25,507 nt of DNA from an uncultured Rhodanobacteraceae bacterium. GTDB lineage: Bacteria; Pseudomonadota; Gammaproteobacteria; Xanthomonadales; SZUA-5. This document shows positions 8,129-15,575 of the stretch, one piece after another. The stretch is taken from contig CALEZI010000048.1 of assembly GCA_937928755.1 (NCBI GenBank), forward strand, positions 1 through 25,507, given 5' to 3'. Each line of letters opens with the position of its first letter. Positions within the stretch are counted from its first letter, which is position 1. The position numbers and the translations under genes were made by a program. The notes under the pieces were generated by a model, which was not told the DNA's origin, did no database searches, and was given only the letters and a program-made list of their open reading frames with translations.

Positions 8129-8587
8129 ATGCCTGAATTCGAACTCGCCCAACTGAACATCGCCCGCATGCGCGAGCCGCTGGAGTCCCCCGGCATGGCG
8201 GATTTCGTCGCCAACCTCGAACGCATCAACGCGCTGGCCGAGGGATCGCCCGGCTTTGTATGGCGCCTGAAGACGGACGATGGCGACGCCACCGCATTGC
8301 GCCCGCTCGGCGACGACATGCTGGTGAACCTGTCCGTGTGGAACGACGTCGAGTCGCTCAACCACTACGTCTACAAGACCGCGCATGTCGAGATCCTGCG
8401 TCGGCGCAAGGAGTGGTTCGAGCGGATGGACATGCCATCCTACGTGCTCTGGTGGGTGCCCAAGGGACATCGTCCGGACGTCGTCGAGGCCATCGCCAGG
8501 CTGGAGGCGCTGAGGACGAATGGGCCGACGCCGCAGGCGTTCTCGTTTCGCGAGGGATTTGCGGCGCCGGATGCGAGGATCTCATGA
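8129..8587 (+). CDS. DUF3291 domain-containing protein
   Basis: A 152-aa soluble protein resembling the DUF3291 family, related to dimeric alpha-beta barrel (ABM-like) proteins. Recognisable segments are ELAQLNIARMREPLESP near the start, the middle segment GSPGFVWRL, NLSVWNDVESLNHYVYKTAH, and WFERM followed by YVLWWVPKGHRP. The histidine and tryptophan positions fit the family; its reaction is unknown. Start at ATG 8129 with GGAG at 8120-8123. Its TGA overlaps the ATG of a possible 68-aa ORF by the sequence ATGA. Confidence 0.85.
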   Translation: MPEFELAQLNIARMREPLESPGMADFVANLERINALAEGSPGFVWRLKTDDGDATALRPLGDDMLVNLSVWNDVESLNHYVYKTAHVEILRRRKEWFERMDMPSYVLWWVPKGHRPDVVEAIARLEALRTNGPTPQAFSFREGFAAPDARIS

Positions 8588-8790
8588 GCGCGATGCCCGA
8601 TGAGTCGCAAAAAACGGCCGTGATCCTGCGCCCGGGGCCGACGCTCACCGTTGGCGGCATCAAGACCGAACTCGGCAACCGCGTCCTTGGTCACTTGCTG
8701 GTGCGCGGATGGGTGGTCGAGTCAGCACTGGCGCCCGGCATCGTCATTGCGAGATGCCTGCTTCGGTTCGAAGCTGCACATGAACCATGA
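8584..8790 (+). CDS. Doubtful 68-aa hypothetical protein, possibly truncated by a repeat
   Basis: A small ORF that begins in an ATGA overlap with the stop of the DUF3291 gene, which suggests translational coupling. The first 50 residues (including KTAVILRPGPTLTVGGIK and LGHLLVRGWVVES) look protein-like but match no family I recognise. The last 15 residues are read from a partial left end of the 114-bp element (8742-8753), so the original C-terminus may have been replaced. It may equally be a chance frame. Confidence 0.3.
   Translation: MSAMPDESQKTAVILRPGPTLTVGGIKTELGNRVLGHLLVRGWVVESALAPGIVIARCLLRFEAAHEP
8742..8753 (+). repeat. Solo left-end fragment of the 114-bp element
   Basis: CGTCATTGCGAG matches the first 12 bp of the full elements that begin at 8795. 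The rest of the element is absent or too decayed to recognise. Confidence 0.55.
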
Positions 8791-8794
8791 ACCT

Positions 8795-8908
8795 CGTCAT
8801 TGCGAGGAGCGCAGCGACGAAGCAATCCAGTGCTCCTTCTTCGCTCTGATTCCGCAGCCAGAAAACCAAGCAGAGGCACTGGATTGCTTCGCTGCGCTCG
8901 CAATGACG
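8795..8908. repeat. 114-bp MITE-like element, copy 1
   Basis: It starts CGTCATTGCGAG and ends CTCGCAATGACG. Left arm (about 38 nt) and right arm (about 32 nt) are complementary apart from two 3-nt extra stretches in the left arm. The middle about 44 nt is not self-complementary. No target-site duplication is obvious. The direct-repeat motif AACCATGAACC lies just before it. Confidence 0.88.
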
Positions 8909-8986
8909 CTTGACGTCGACCATCTTGCGCGTGGCTGGCTCGCTGATCAAAATCCTGAATGACGCCAGTTCTTGCCAGCGAATTCG

Positions 8987-9289
8987 ATGAAACAGCCGTG
9001 CGTCTACATCATGGCCAGCGGCCGCAATGGCACGCTCTATACCGGTGTGACGTCCAATCTTGCACAGCGCGTTTTCCAACATCGCGAGGGCGCTGTCGAT
9101 GGGTTCACGCATCAATATTCGTGCATGTTGCTGGTCTGGTATGAACAGCATGAATCGATGGAAAGCGCGATCCTTCGCGAGAAGCAGATCAAGGGTGGCA
9201 GTCGTCGGCGGAAACTGCTGCTGATCGAAACGCAAAATCCGAGCTGGTCCGATTTGTACTCGCGGATCCTCTGGACTTTCCAGGACTGA
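8987..9289 (+). CDS. Small GIY-YIG family nuclease
   Basis: A 100-aa single-domain GIY-YIG protein of the YhbQ/UPF0213-like group. The hallmark appears as VYIM (residues 6-9) and LYTGVT (17-22). The conserved Arg is in NLAQRVFQHREG, and ESAILREKQIKG holds the metal-binding Glu region, followed by WSDLY near the C-terminus. Such proteins are predicted Mg-dependent DNA endonucleases, but most are uncharacterised. ATG 8987 gives the family N-terminus (MKQPCVYIM); a TTG at 8972 would add five residues. No ribosome binding site is clear. The gene lies between 114-bp element copies, copy 1 ending 78 bp before it and copy 2 starting 6 bp after its stop. Confidence 0.87.
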   Translation: MKQPCVYIMASGRNGTLYTGVTSNLAQRVFQHREGAVDGFTHQYSCMLLVWYEQHESMESAILREKQIKGGSRRRKLLLIETQNPSWSDLYSRILWTFQD

Positions 9290-9295
9290 GTTTGC

Positions 9296-9659
9296 CGCGA
9301 TTGCGAGAAGCGCAGCGACGAAGCATTCCAGCGCCCCTTCTTTGCTCTGATTCCCCAGTCAGAATACCCAGCAGAGGCACTGGATTGCTTCGCTGCGCTC
9401 GCAATGACGAACCGTGAACCTGTCATTGCGAGGAGCGTAGCGACGAAGCAATCCAGTGTCCCTTCTTTGCTTTGATTCCGCAGTCTGAAAACCAGGCAGT
9501 GTCACTGGATTGCTTCGCTGCGCTCGCAATGACGAACCGTGAACCTGTCATTGCGAGGAGCGTAGCGACGAAGCAATCCAGTGTCCCTTCTTTGCTTTGA
9601 TTCCGCAGTCAGAAAACCAGGCAGTGTCACTGGATTGCTTCGCTGCGCTCGCAATGACG
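9296..9659. repeat. Three tandem copies of the 114-bp MITE-like element
   Basis: Copies at 9296-9409, 9421-9534 and 9546-9659 are separated by identical 11-nt spacers (AACCGTGAACC), so the period is 125 bp. The last two differ at almost no positions, which points to recent tandem duplication. The first has a diverged left end (CGCGATTGCGAG). The array lies between the GIY-YIG stop and the 3' end of the SNF2 gene. Confidence 0.92.
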
Positions 9660-9681
9660 AGGACCCACGCTTCTCGTCGCC

Positions 9682-12600
9682 TCACCCCATCTGCAACAAC
9701 CCGATCAGCTCGTTGACGTTCATTCGGGTGGCGGTGTCCTGGTCGGCGAGCACGCTGTCGGCGATTTCGCGTTTGCTGCCGTGCAGCGCCAGGATCTGTT
9801 CCTCGATGCTGCCCTTGACCACCAGTTTGTAGACGGTGACCGGGCGGGTCTGGCCGATGCGATGGGCGCGGTCGGTGGCTTGTTGTTCGACGGCGGGGTT
9901 CCACCACGGGTCGAGGTGGATCACGTAGTCGGCGGCGGTGAGGTTGAGGCCGACGCCGCCGGCCTTGAGGCTGAGCAGGAACACATCCCCGCTGCCGCCC
10001 TGGAAGGCGTTCACCGCGGCCTCGCGCGCCTTCGGTGAGGTCGACCCGTCGAGATACTGGTAGCCGATGCCGGCCTGGTCGAAGGCGCTGCGCACGATCG
10101 CGAGGTAATCGGTGAACTGGCTGAACACCAGCGCGCGGTGGCGGTTTTCCTTGAGCTCGGCGACCAGTTCCAGCAGTTGTTCCAGCTTGGCACCGGTGAG
10201 GTTCAGTTCCGGCGCGACCAGGCTCGGGTGGCAGGCGGCGCGGCGCAGGCGGGTGATCTCGGCGAGCACGTGGAAGCGTTTGGCTTCCTCGGGCAGGCCA
10301 CCGCTGTCGAGGCGCTCGATCGCCTGGCGGCGCACCGCGGCGAGCAGCTTGGCTTCGCCGGGGCTGGGCTCGATGGTCAACACGATCTCGGTGCGCGGCG
10401 GCAGTTCGGCGAGGACCTGCGACTTCAGCCGGCGCAACATGAACGGGCCGATCAGCCGGCGCAGGGTCTCGCGCTCGGGACCGCGCGAGTTACGCTCGAT
10501 CGGTGCCATGAAGCGCTTGGCGAAGTGTTCCTGGCTGCCGAGCAGGCCCGGATTGAGCACACGCATCAGGCTCCACAACTCGCCCAGGTGATTCTCGATC
10601 GGCGTGCCGGTGGTGGCGATGCGGAAATCGGCATGCACCCGGCGGATCGCCAGCGTGCGTTGCGCCGCGGCGTTCTTGATCGCCTGCGCTTCGTCCATTA
10701 CCAGCGTGGCGAAGCGGATCTCGGCAAAGGTGTCGATGTTCAAGGTCAGCAGGCCGTAGCTGATCAGGATCACGCAGCCGGGACCAAGCTGGTCCAGCGC
10801 CTCGGCGCGATCGCCATCGCCATAAACGCGCAGTTCCAGCGACGGCGCGAAGCGCTGCGCTTCGCTGCGCCAGTTGGCGACCACCGAGGTCGGCGCAACC
10901 ACGATGGCCGGTCCGACTGGCGCGCGCGCCAGCAGCAACGCCAGCGCCTGCAGCGTCTTGCCCAGGCCCATGTCGTCGGCGAGACACGCCCCGGCACCCC
11001 AGCTGGCCAGGCGCATCAACCAGCGGAAGCCTTCGATCTGGTAATCGCGCAGTTCGGCGTCGAGGTTCGCCGGCACCTCAGGATTGATGTCGCCGGCCTC
11101 CGCGATGCGCTGCAGCTGCGTCTGGAACGCCGCGTCGAGGTCGACATCGGCGCCGGCATCGATCAGCGGCTGCAGCGCCGTCGCTGCCATTGGCGCCAGC
11201 TCCAGGCGCCCGCGCTGGTCGGCCAGCGCGCGCACCTGACGCAACTGGCGCGCCAGCTCCTGGCTGAGCGCGACGATGCGCTCGTCGGCCAGGCGCACGA
11301 AGCGTCCCTGCGACGACGGCAGCGCTTCCAGCAGGCTGGCCAGCGACACCACCTGACCATCGTCGAGCCTGAGGCCACCTTCGGCGTGGAACCAGTCGCG
11401 CTGGGCGCGCACCTTGAGCTGCAACTGGCCGACGTTCTGCCGCCGCGTCAGCGACCAGCGCTTGTGCTCGGACCAGTCGAGCAGCACGCGCTCGCCGAGC
11501 TCGACCAGTTGCGACAGCGCCTCCAGCGCGGCATCGGCGGCGGGGATGTCGAGGTCCTCGCCGCTTTCGCCGCCGGCCAGCAGCGGCGCGTCGCGCAGCA
11601 ACTGCTCGAGTTCGCGCTGTTCGTTGGCGAGCACGCGACGCGCGCGCACCGGGGTGCCATCGCGCAGGCCGAGGATCTCGGTGGCGCCGACCGCGGGGAT
11701 GAAATACACGCCGTCGACGCCGAGCGGCCGCGTGCGCAGGCGCAGGCGCAGGCCTTCTTTCAGCGGTTCGACCAGCACATGGATGCGCGCGTCGACATCG
11801 GCGACAACGGCGGCGGCGCCGAAATCGGTATCGACCTCGATGCGCCGCGACAACTGCGGTGCCAACGCCAGCAGCGCCGGCAGCGCGCTGTCCGGAAAGG
11901 TGGTTTCGCCGCCGAGCGCGCTGGCCAGCTTCAACGTATCGCTGTCGAAATCGGTGAGCACCAGTTGATCGCGCGACCATTCCGCCGCGCGCCGCGAATC
12001 GGCGCCCGGCGGCGGCTCGATCTGCACCCGGGCGCGGCCGTCGCGGTCGCGCCGGATCAACAGCCGCGGCGCCTGCTTGAGCACGCGCAGCGGCCGGTCG
12101 TCGCCACCGGTGACCACGTGCGGATAGTCGACCAGCGCGTCCAGCATCGGCGAGCCGAGTTCAACAAAATCGTCGTAGCTGTTGGCGATGCGCCGCCACT
12201 GCCCGAGCACTTCCAGCGTGCGCAGATCGTCCGGGTCGACGCGACTTTTCGCGTCTTCCGCGGCACGCGGATTTTCCAGCAGGCGCCCGCCGGTCCAGCC
12301 GCCCTTCGCGGTCGGCTTGAGCTCGCGCACCTCGATGCCGACCCCGTGGTCGCCGCGATAGTGGTGGCTGAGCTTCACCCGGATGCGCGAGTGTTTGCCG
12401 GCGACCACGCGCTCGCCGGCCGGCTTGACGTAGGCCTCGATCGCGCGCAACGCGCGCTGCCAGGGTGCCTCCGGCTGCCGCCATGACCACGGTCCGCCCG
12501 CCGCCGCAGCATCGTCGCCGAGCGCGGCGGAGAAATGCGCGGCGATCCAGGTCCAGCGCGACTCGACCAGTTGCGGCAGCAACCGCGCCGCCCACGCTGC

Positions 12601-13731
12601 CAGCGACGCCGGCAGCGCCTGCCCGCTCCAGTGACACAGCAGCAACTGCACCCAGCCGACGAACAGCCGCTGTTCGCTCAGCGCCGGCTTCGGTGCCCAC
12701 GGCAGCGCCTGCGCGCTGAGGCGGGCGAAAGCGTTGATCTCGGTCGCCGCCTCACCGAGGCCGTAGCCGGCGGCCGGCTCGTAGCCGCGCACCAGTTTGT
12801 TCAGACGCGCCAGATTGACCGCGTTCGGATCGGCAGCCAACGCGAGTGCGTGCAACAGGCCGACGCTGCCGAACAACGGTGGGCGCGAATGTCCGGGGCG
12901 CGCCAGTTGCGCGTCCCAGGCGGATTGCAGCAGCGCCAATGCCTCGGCGCGCTCGCCGTGCACGGCAGCCTCGAGGCCGGCGCGCAGCGCAGCGACTTCT
13001 GGACCGCCGAAGCGCGCGGCCTCTTCCAGATCCATGCGCAACAGCGCGTGTTGCGCCAGCACGAAATTTGCCGGTTGCGGATCGCCCATCTGGTCGACGC
13101 AGACGAGTGCATGCCGATGCCAGAAGCTGCTGCCGGCGTCCGGCGCACGCAACTCGGCCGCGAGCTGGCGCATGCAGATGTCGAGGCGCACCGAGGGATG
13201 CAGCCGCAGCATCTGCGCATCGTCGACCGGCGCCACCAGGATTTCGAAGCTTGCGGCGACCAGCGCGCTCTCGACTTCGTAGCCGTTGAACTGGGCGCAG
13301 GCACGGGCGAGGGTCTTGCGATCGCCGCCGGCCAGCATTGCCAGGCGCAGTCCGAGCACTACAACGCGCGGCAACATGTAGGAATGATGGCGGTTCCACA
13401 GCAATTCCAGGCTTTCGACCTTGAACTTCTGCAGCCAACGCGCGGCGAACTCGCTGGCGACCAGGTGGTCGAGGCCGACGCGGCGACAGGCGGGGTCGTT
13501 GAGCTGCATGCCGGCGTTCGGAACCTGCGCCAACGCGATGCCATGTCGCGCGAATTCGTCGGTGATTTCGCGCGCCACCGGGTGGTTCGGCGAGGCCGGC
13601 GCGGAACAGCCGATGCGGTAGACGCGATCGAGCACATCGGAACCGACCCCGCCCGGCATCAATGCCATCAGACCAAGCCAGATGCGCGCGCGCGCATCGA
13701 GTGCATGCAGATTGGGTGGCGAATCGGTCAC
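9682..13731 (-). CDS. SNF2/SWI2-family DEAD/DEAH-box helicase
   Basis: A very large (about 1349 aa) ATP-dependent DNA translocase. The C-terminal third holds all SNF2 motifs: LADDMGLGKT (Walker A, near residue 920), VVAPTSVVANW (Ia), VMDEAQAIKN (DEAQ, near 1012), IATTGTPIENHLGELWS (III), LVFSQFTDY and LDGSTSPKAR (IV), LLSLKAGGVGLNLTAAD (V), and WWNPAVEQQATDRAHRIGQ (VI, near 1290). The first 850 residues carry no domain I recognise and no SWIM-type CxC zinc motif; they look globular and alanine/leucine rich. Bacterial SNF2 proteins remodel nucleic acid-protein complexes, including in transcription recycling and some defence systems; no defence partner is adjacent. The frame stays open to 13989, into the divergent neighbour. 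GTG 13731 is chosen as start because it keeps an intergenic space, but no ribosome binding site supports it. Confidence 0.9.
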   Translation of the reverse strand: MTDSPPNLHALDARARIWLGLMALMPGGVGSDVLDRVYRIGCSAPASPNHPVAREITDEFARHGIALAQVPNAGMQLNDPACRRVGLDHLVASEFAARWLQKFKVESLELLWNRHHSYMLPRVVVLGLRLAMLAGGDRKTLARACAQFNGYEVESALVAASFEILVAPVDDAQMLRLHPSVRLDICMRQLAAELRAPDAGSSFWHRHALVCVDQMGDPQPANFVLAQHALLRMDLEEAARFGGPEVAALRAGLEAAVHGERAEALALLQSAWDAQLARPGHSRPPLFGSVGLLHALALAADPNAVNLARLNKLVRGYEPAAGYGLGEAATEINAFARLSAQALPWAPKPALSEQRLFVGWVQLLLCHWSGQALPASLAAWAARLLPQLVESRWTWIAAHFSAALGDDAAAAGGPWSWRQPEAPWQRALRAIEAYVKPAGERVVAGKHSRIRVKLSHHYRGDHGVGIEVRELKPTAKGGWTGGRLLENPRAAEDAKSRVDPDDLRTLEVLGQWRRIANSYDDFVELGSPMLDALVDYPHVVTGGDDRPLRVLKQAPRLLIRRDRDGRARVQIEPPPGADSRRAAEWSRDQLVLTDFDSDTLKLASALGGETTFPDSALPALLALAPQLSRRIEVDTDFGAAAVVADVDARIHVLVEPLKEGLRLRLRTRPLGVDGVYFIPAVGATEILGLRDGTPVRARRVLANEQRELEQLLRDAPLLAGGESGEDLDIPAADAALEALSQLVELGERVLLDWSEHKRWSLTRRQNVGQLQLKVRAQRDWFHAEGGLRLDDGQVVSLASLLEALPSSQGRFVRLADERIVALSQELARQLRQVRALADQRGRLELAPMAATALQPLIDAGADVDLDAAFQTQLQRIAEAGDINPEVPANLDAELRDYQIEGFRWLMRLASWGAGACLADDMGLGKTLQALALLLARAPVGPAIVVAPTSVVANWRSEAQRFAPSLELRVYGDGDRAEALDQLGPGCVILISYGLLTLNIDTFAEIRFATLVMDEAQAIKNAAAQRTLAIRRVHADFRIATTGTPIENHLGELWSLMRVLNPGLLGSQEHFAKRFMAPIERNSRGPERETLRRLIGPFMLRRLKSQVLAELPPRTEIVLTIEPSPGEAKLLAAVRRQAIERLDSGGLPEEAKRFHVLAEITRLRRAACHPSLVAPELNLTGAKLEQLLELVAELKENRHRALVFSQFTDYLAIVRSAFDQAGIGYQYLDGSTSPKAREAAVNAFQGGSGDVFLLSLKAGGVGLNLTAADYVIHLDPWWNPAVEQQATDRAHRIGQTRPVTVYKLVVKGSIEEQILALHGSKREIADSVLADQDTATRMNVNELIGLLQMG

Positions 13732-13879
13732 TGGGGTCGTTGGCGAGTGCGGGGCGGAGGCGCACGATAGCGCGGTCGGCAAGCGCTTTTTTGCTTCCGC
13801 CGAGTCTGCAGCGACGTGGAGGTTGCGACCAGGGGCCGATTGCTGCGCTAATGCGCGCCTGGTCCCGGTGGGAATCCCG

Positions 13880-14314
13880 ATGAGCGCGCGCTGGACAACA
13901 CGCTGGCTGGCCCTTGCGGCAGCCTGGAACATCCTCGGTGGTTTGTCTGCGTTGTGGGACCCAGGCGCGCATGCCGGGCTGTTGTACACGACGACGCTTG
14001 CGCTCGCCGATCCGCTGGCCCTGTTTTTCTATCGCTGCACCTGGATCAACGTGATCGCCTGGGGCCTGGCCTATGCGTTTGCGGCGGTCATGGCGGAATC
14101 GCGTAGGGCCGTGCTGATGGCCGGTGCGATCGGCAAGACCGCTTATTGCGTAGCCAGTGTCGCGCTCTATCTGGCCGGGGCCGGCAGCATGGCGCTACTC
14201 GTGGCAGGCGCGGTCGATCTGTTGTTCGCCGCCGTGTTTGTCGTCGGATTCTTTTCCGCGCCAGCACGCCGTTACCCGGACGAGGCCGGGCGGCCCTACA
14301 TCACGCGTTTGTAG
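13880..14314 (+). CDS. Small four-helix integral membrane protein
   Basis: A 144-aa protein with about four predicted membrane segments (around residues 9-27, 49-70, 80-100 and 103-125), including LALAAAWNILGGLSALWDP, WINVIAWGLAYAFAAVMA and ALLVAGAVDLLFAAVFVVGFF. I do not assign a family. ATG 13880 has GGTGGGA shortly before it, and the upstream in-frame extension overlaps the divergent SNF2 gene. It shares a 148-bp divergent upstream region with SNF2. Function unknown. Confidence 0.7.
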   Translation: MSARWTTRWLALAAAWNILGGLSALWDPGAHAGLLYTTTLALADPLALFFYRCTWINVIAWGLAYAFAAVMAESRRAVLMAGAIGKTAYCVASVALYLAGAGSMALLVAGAVDLLFAAVFVVGFFSAPARRYPDEAGRPYITRL

Positions 14315-14367
14315 GCGTAGCCGCTGAGCGGCAGGAACGCGGCAAGTCGCGGCACGCGAACGCCGGG

Positions 14368-15273
14368 CTACGCCAGCAGCTCGCCTGCTCCAGCATCCAG
14401 CAGCGCCTGCGCAACGGCGATGCCGAGCGTTTCCGGCGCATCGATCGATCCGCTGGCCTCGGCCCGCAGCAGGCGCCCGCTGTCGGCGTGGCCGACCATG
14501 CCTTGCAGGAACAAATGATCGCCAGTGCGCAGCGCCAGCGCCGCGATCGGCACCTGGCAACTGCCGCCGAGCGCCTTGTTCAGTGCGCGCTCGGCGTTGA
14601 TGACGAGCGCGGTGTCGGCATCGTGCAGCGCGCGCACGCGTTGAAGGGTGGCGCTGTCGCCAGCGCGGGTCTCGATGCACACCGCGCCCTGCGCTGCGGC
14701 CGGCAGCCATTCCGGGGCAGTCAGGCGTGAGCGGATGCGCGCGTGGAAACCGAGGCGCTTCAAGCCGGCGACGGCGAGCACGATGGCGTCGTACTGGCCG
14801 GCGTCGAGTTTCGCCAGCCGCGTATTGACGTTGCCGCGCAGGTCGCGGACCTGCAAATCCGGCCGACGGGCCTTCAGTTGCGCGTGGCGACGCAACGACG
14901 AAGTGCCGACGATCGCGCCATGCGGCAACGCATCGAGGTCGTCGAAATGGTTGCTGACGAAAGCATCGGCCGAATCCTCGCGCTCGAGGATCGCCGCCAG
15001 CGTGAAGCCGGGCTCCAGTTCGACCGGCACGTCTTTCAGCGAATGCACGGCGATGTCCGCCTCGCCGCGCTCAAGCGCCAGCTCCAGTTCCTTTAGGAAC
15101 AATCCCTTGCCGCCAATCGCCGCCAGCGAGCGGTCGAGTACCTCATCGCCACGCGTGGACAGCGGGACCAGTTCGACCTTGAGCGACGGGTCGAGCGCGC
15201 GCAGGCGCGTGGCGACGTGTTCGGTCTGCCACAGGGCGAGCTGGCTTTTGCGGGTGGCGATTCTTAGCAACAT
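14368..15273 (-). CDS. hemC: Hydroxymethylbilane synthase (porphobilinogen deaminase)
   Basis: This cytosolic enzyme of tetrapyrrole/heme synthesis joins four porphobilinogen units into hydroxymethylbilane. The 301-aa length is typical. Visible motifs are LRIATRKSQLALWQ (3-16), GKGLFLKELE (55-64), HSLKDVP with catalytic Asp81 (77-83), GTSSLRR (123-129), RGNVNTRL (146-153), AAQGAV, and GGSC with Cys239, the attachment site of the dipyrromethane cofactor. All key residues are present. ATG 15273 gives the standard N-terminus; a long in-frame extension upstream reads through the polypurine repeat and is rejected. No hemD follows, so hemC stands alone here. In some related genomes hemC lies next to the alg regulators; here algR is about 5 kb away. 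Confidence 0.97.
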   Translation of the reverse strand: MLLRIATRKSQLALWQTEHVATRLRALDPSLKVELVPLSTRGDEVLDRSLAAIGGKGLFLKELELALERGEADIAVHSLKDVPVELEPGFTLAAILEREDSADAFVSNHFDDLDALPHGAIVGTSSLRRHAQLKARRPDLQVRDLRGNVNTRLAKLDAGQYDAIVLAVAGLKRLGFHARIRSRLTAPEWLPAAAQGAVCIETRAGDSATLQRVRALHDADTALVINAERALNKALGGSCQVPIAALALRTGDHLFLQGMVGHADSGRLLRAEASGSIDAPETLGIAVAQALLDAGAGELLA

Positions 15274-15308
15274 GAGGTGCGCGCGGTGTTGGATCGTGTC
15301 GCCCAGTA

Positions 15309-15513
15309 GAGCAGGAAAAGGGAAAAAGGAAAAAGGAAAAGGGGGAAGATCTGGAAAAGGGAAAATGGAAAAAGGAAAAGGGAAGAGCGCGAACTTGACT
15401 CGTGGCATACGGCCGTCCAAGGCGTCGCCTGCGGGTGCAAAGACCACCAGCTCGCGGCAAGTCGCTTCTGGCTCTCCCCTTTTCCCTTTTCCATTTTCCT
15501 TTTTCCTTTTTCC
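15309..15513. repeat. Polypurine/polypyrimidine inverted repeat
   Basis: The plus strand is almost pure purine at 15312-15386 (runs of GGAAAAAGG). A matching pyrimidine tract follows at 15476-15513. About 30 bp, including the marker GGAAAATGG, pair with two mismatches between 15353-15382 and the complement of 15476-15513. The arms enclose about 90 bp of mixed sequence. It lies between hemC and the end of actP. It could form a long hairpin or a mirror-type triplex; its function is unknown. Confidence 0.8.
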
Positions 15514-15557
15514 AAAAAAGGAGAACCCGCGCTGGTGGGAGGACCCAGCGCGGGTTC
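15514..15557 (-). terminator. Intrinsic terminator of the actP operon
   Basis: On the minus strand, 18 nt past the actP stop, GAACCCGCGCTGG (15557-15545) pairs perfectly with CCAGCGCGGGTTC (15535-15523), with a 9-nt loop. Six T residues follow (15519-15514). A 13-bp GC-rich stem followed closely by a T-run is a strong rho-independent terminator. Confidence 0.92.
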
Positions 15558-15575
15558 GGTTACCGCAACCTCAGA

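Noticed and set aside
8795..9659. CRISPR array
   Set aside because: Repeat unit is 114 bp with an identical 11-nt spacer, internally self-complementary, and no cas genes are present.
10138..12486. 782-aa plus-strand frame opposite the SNF2 gene
   Set aside because: Antisense shadow of a well-supported helicase.
9682..13731. SNF2 gene as part of a known phage-defence island
   Set aside because: No methylase, nuclease, DUF1998 or phospholipase-D partner is adjacent; the patatin gene is 3.5 kb away beyond unrelated genes.
15448..15513. N-terminal extensions of hemC into the polypurine tract
   Set aside because: Residues there (KGKRKMEKGKG and FPFSFF runs) are translated repeat; the standard HemC start at 15273 is clear.
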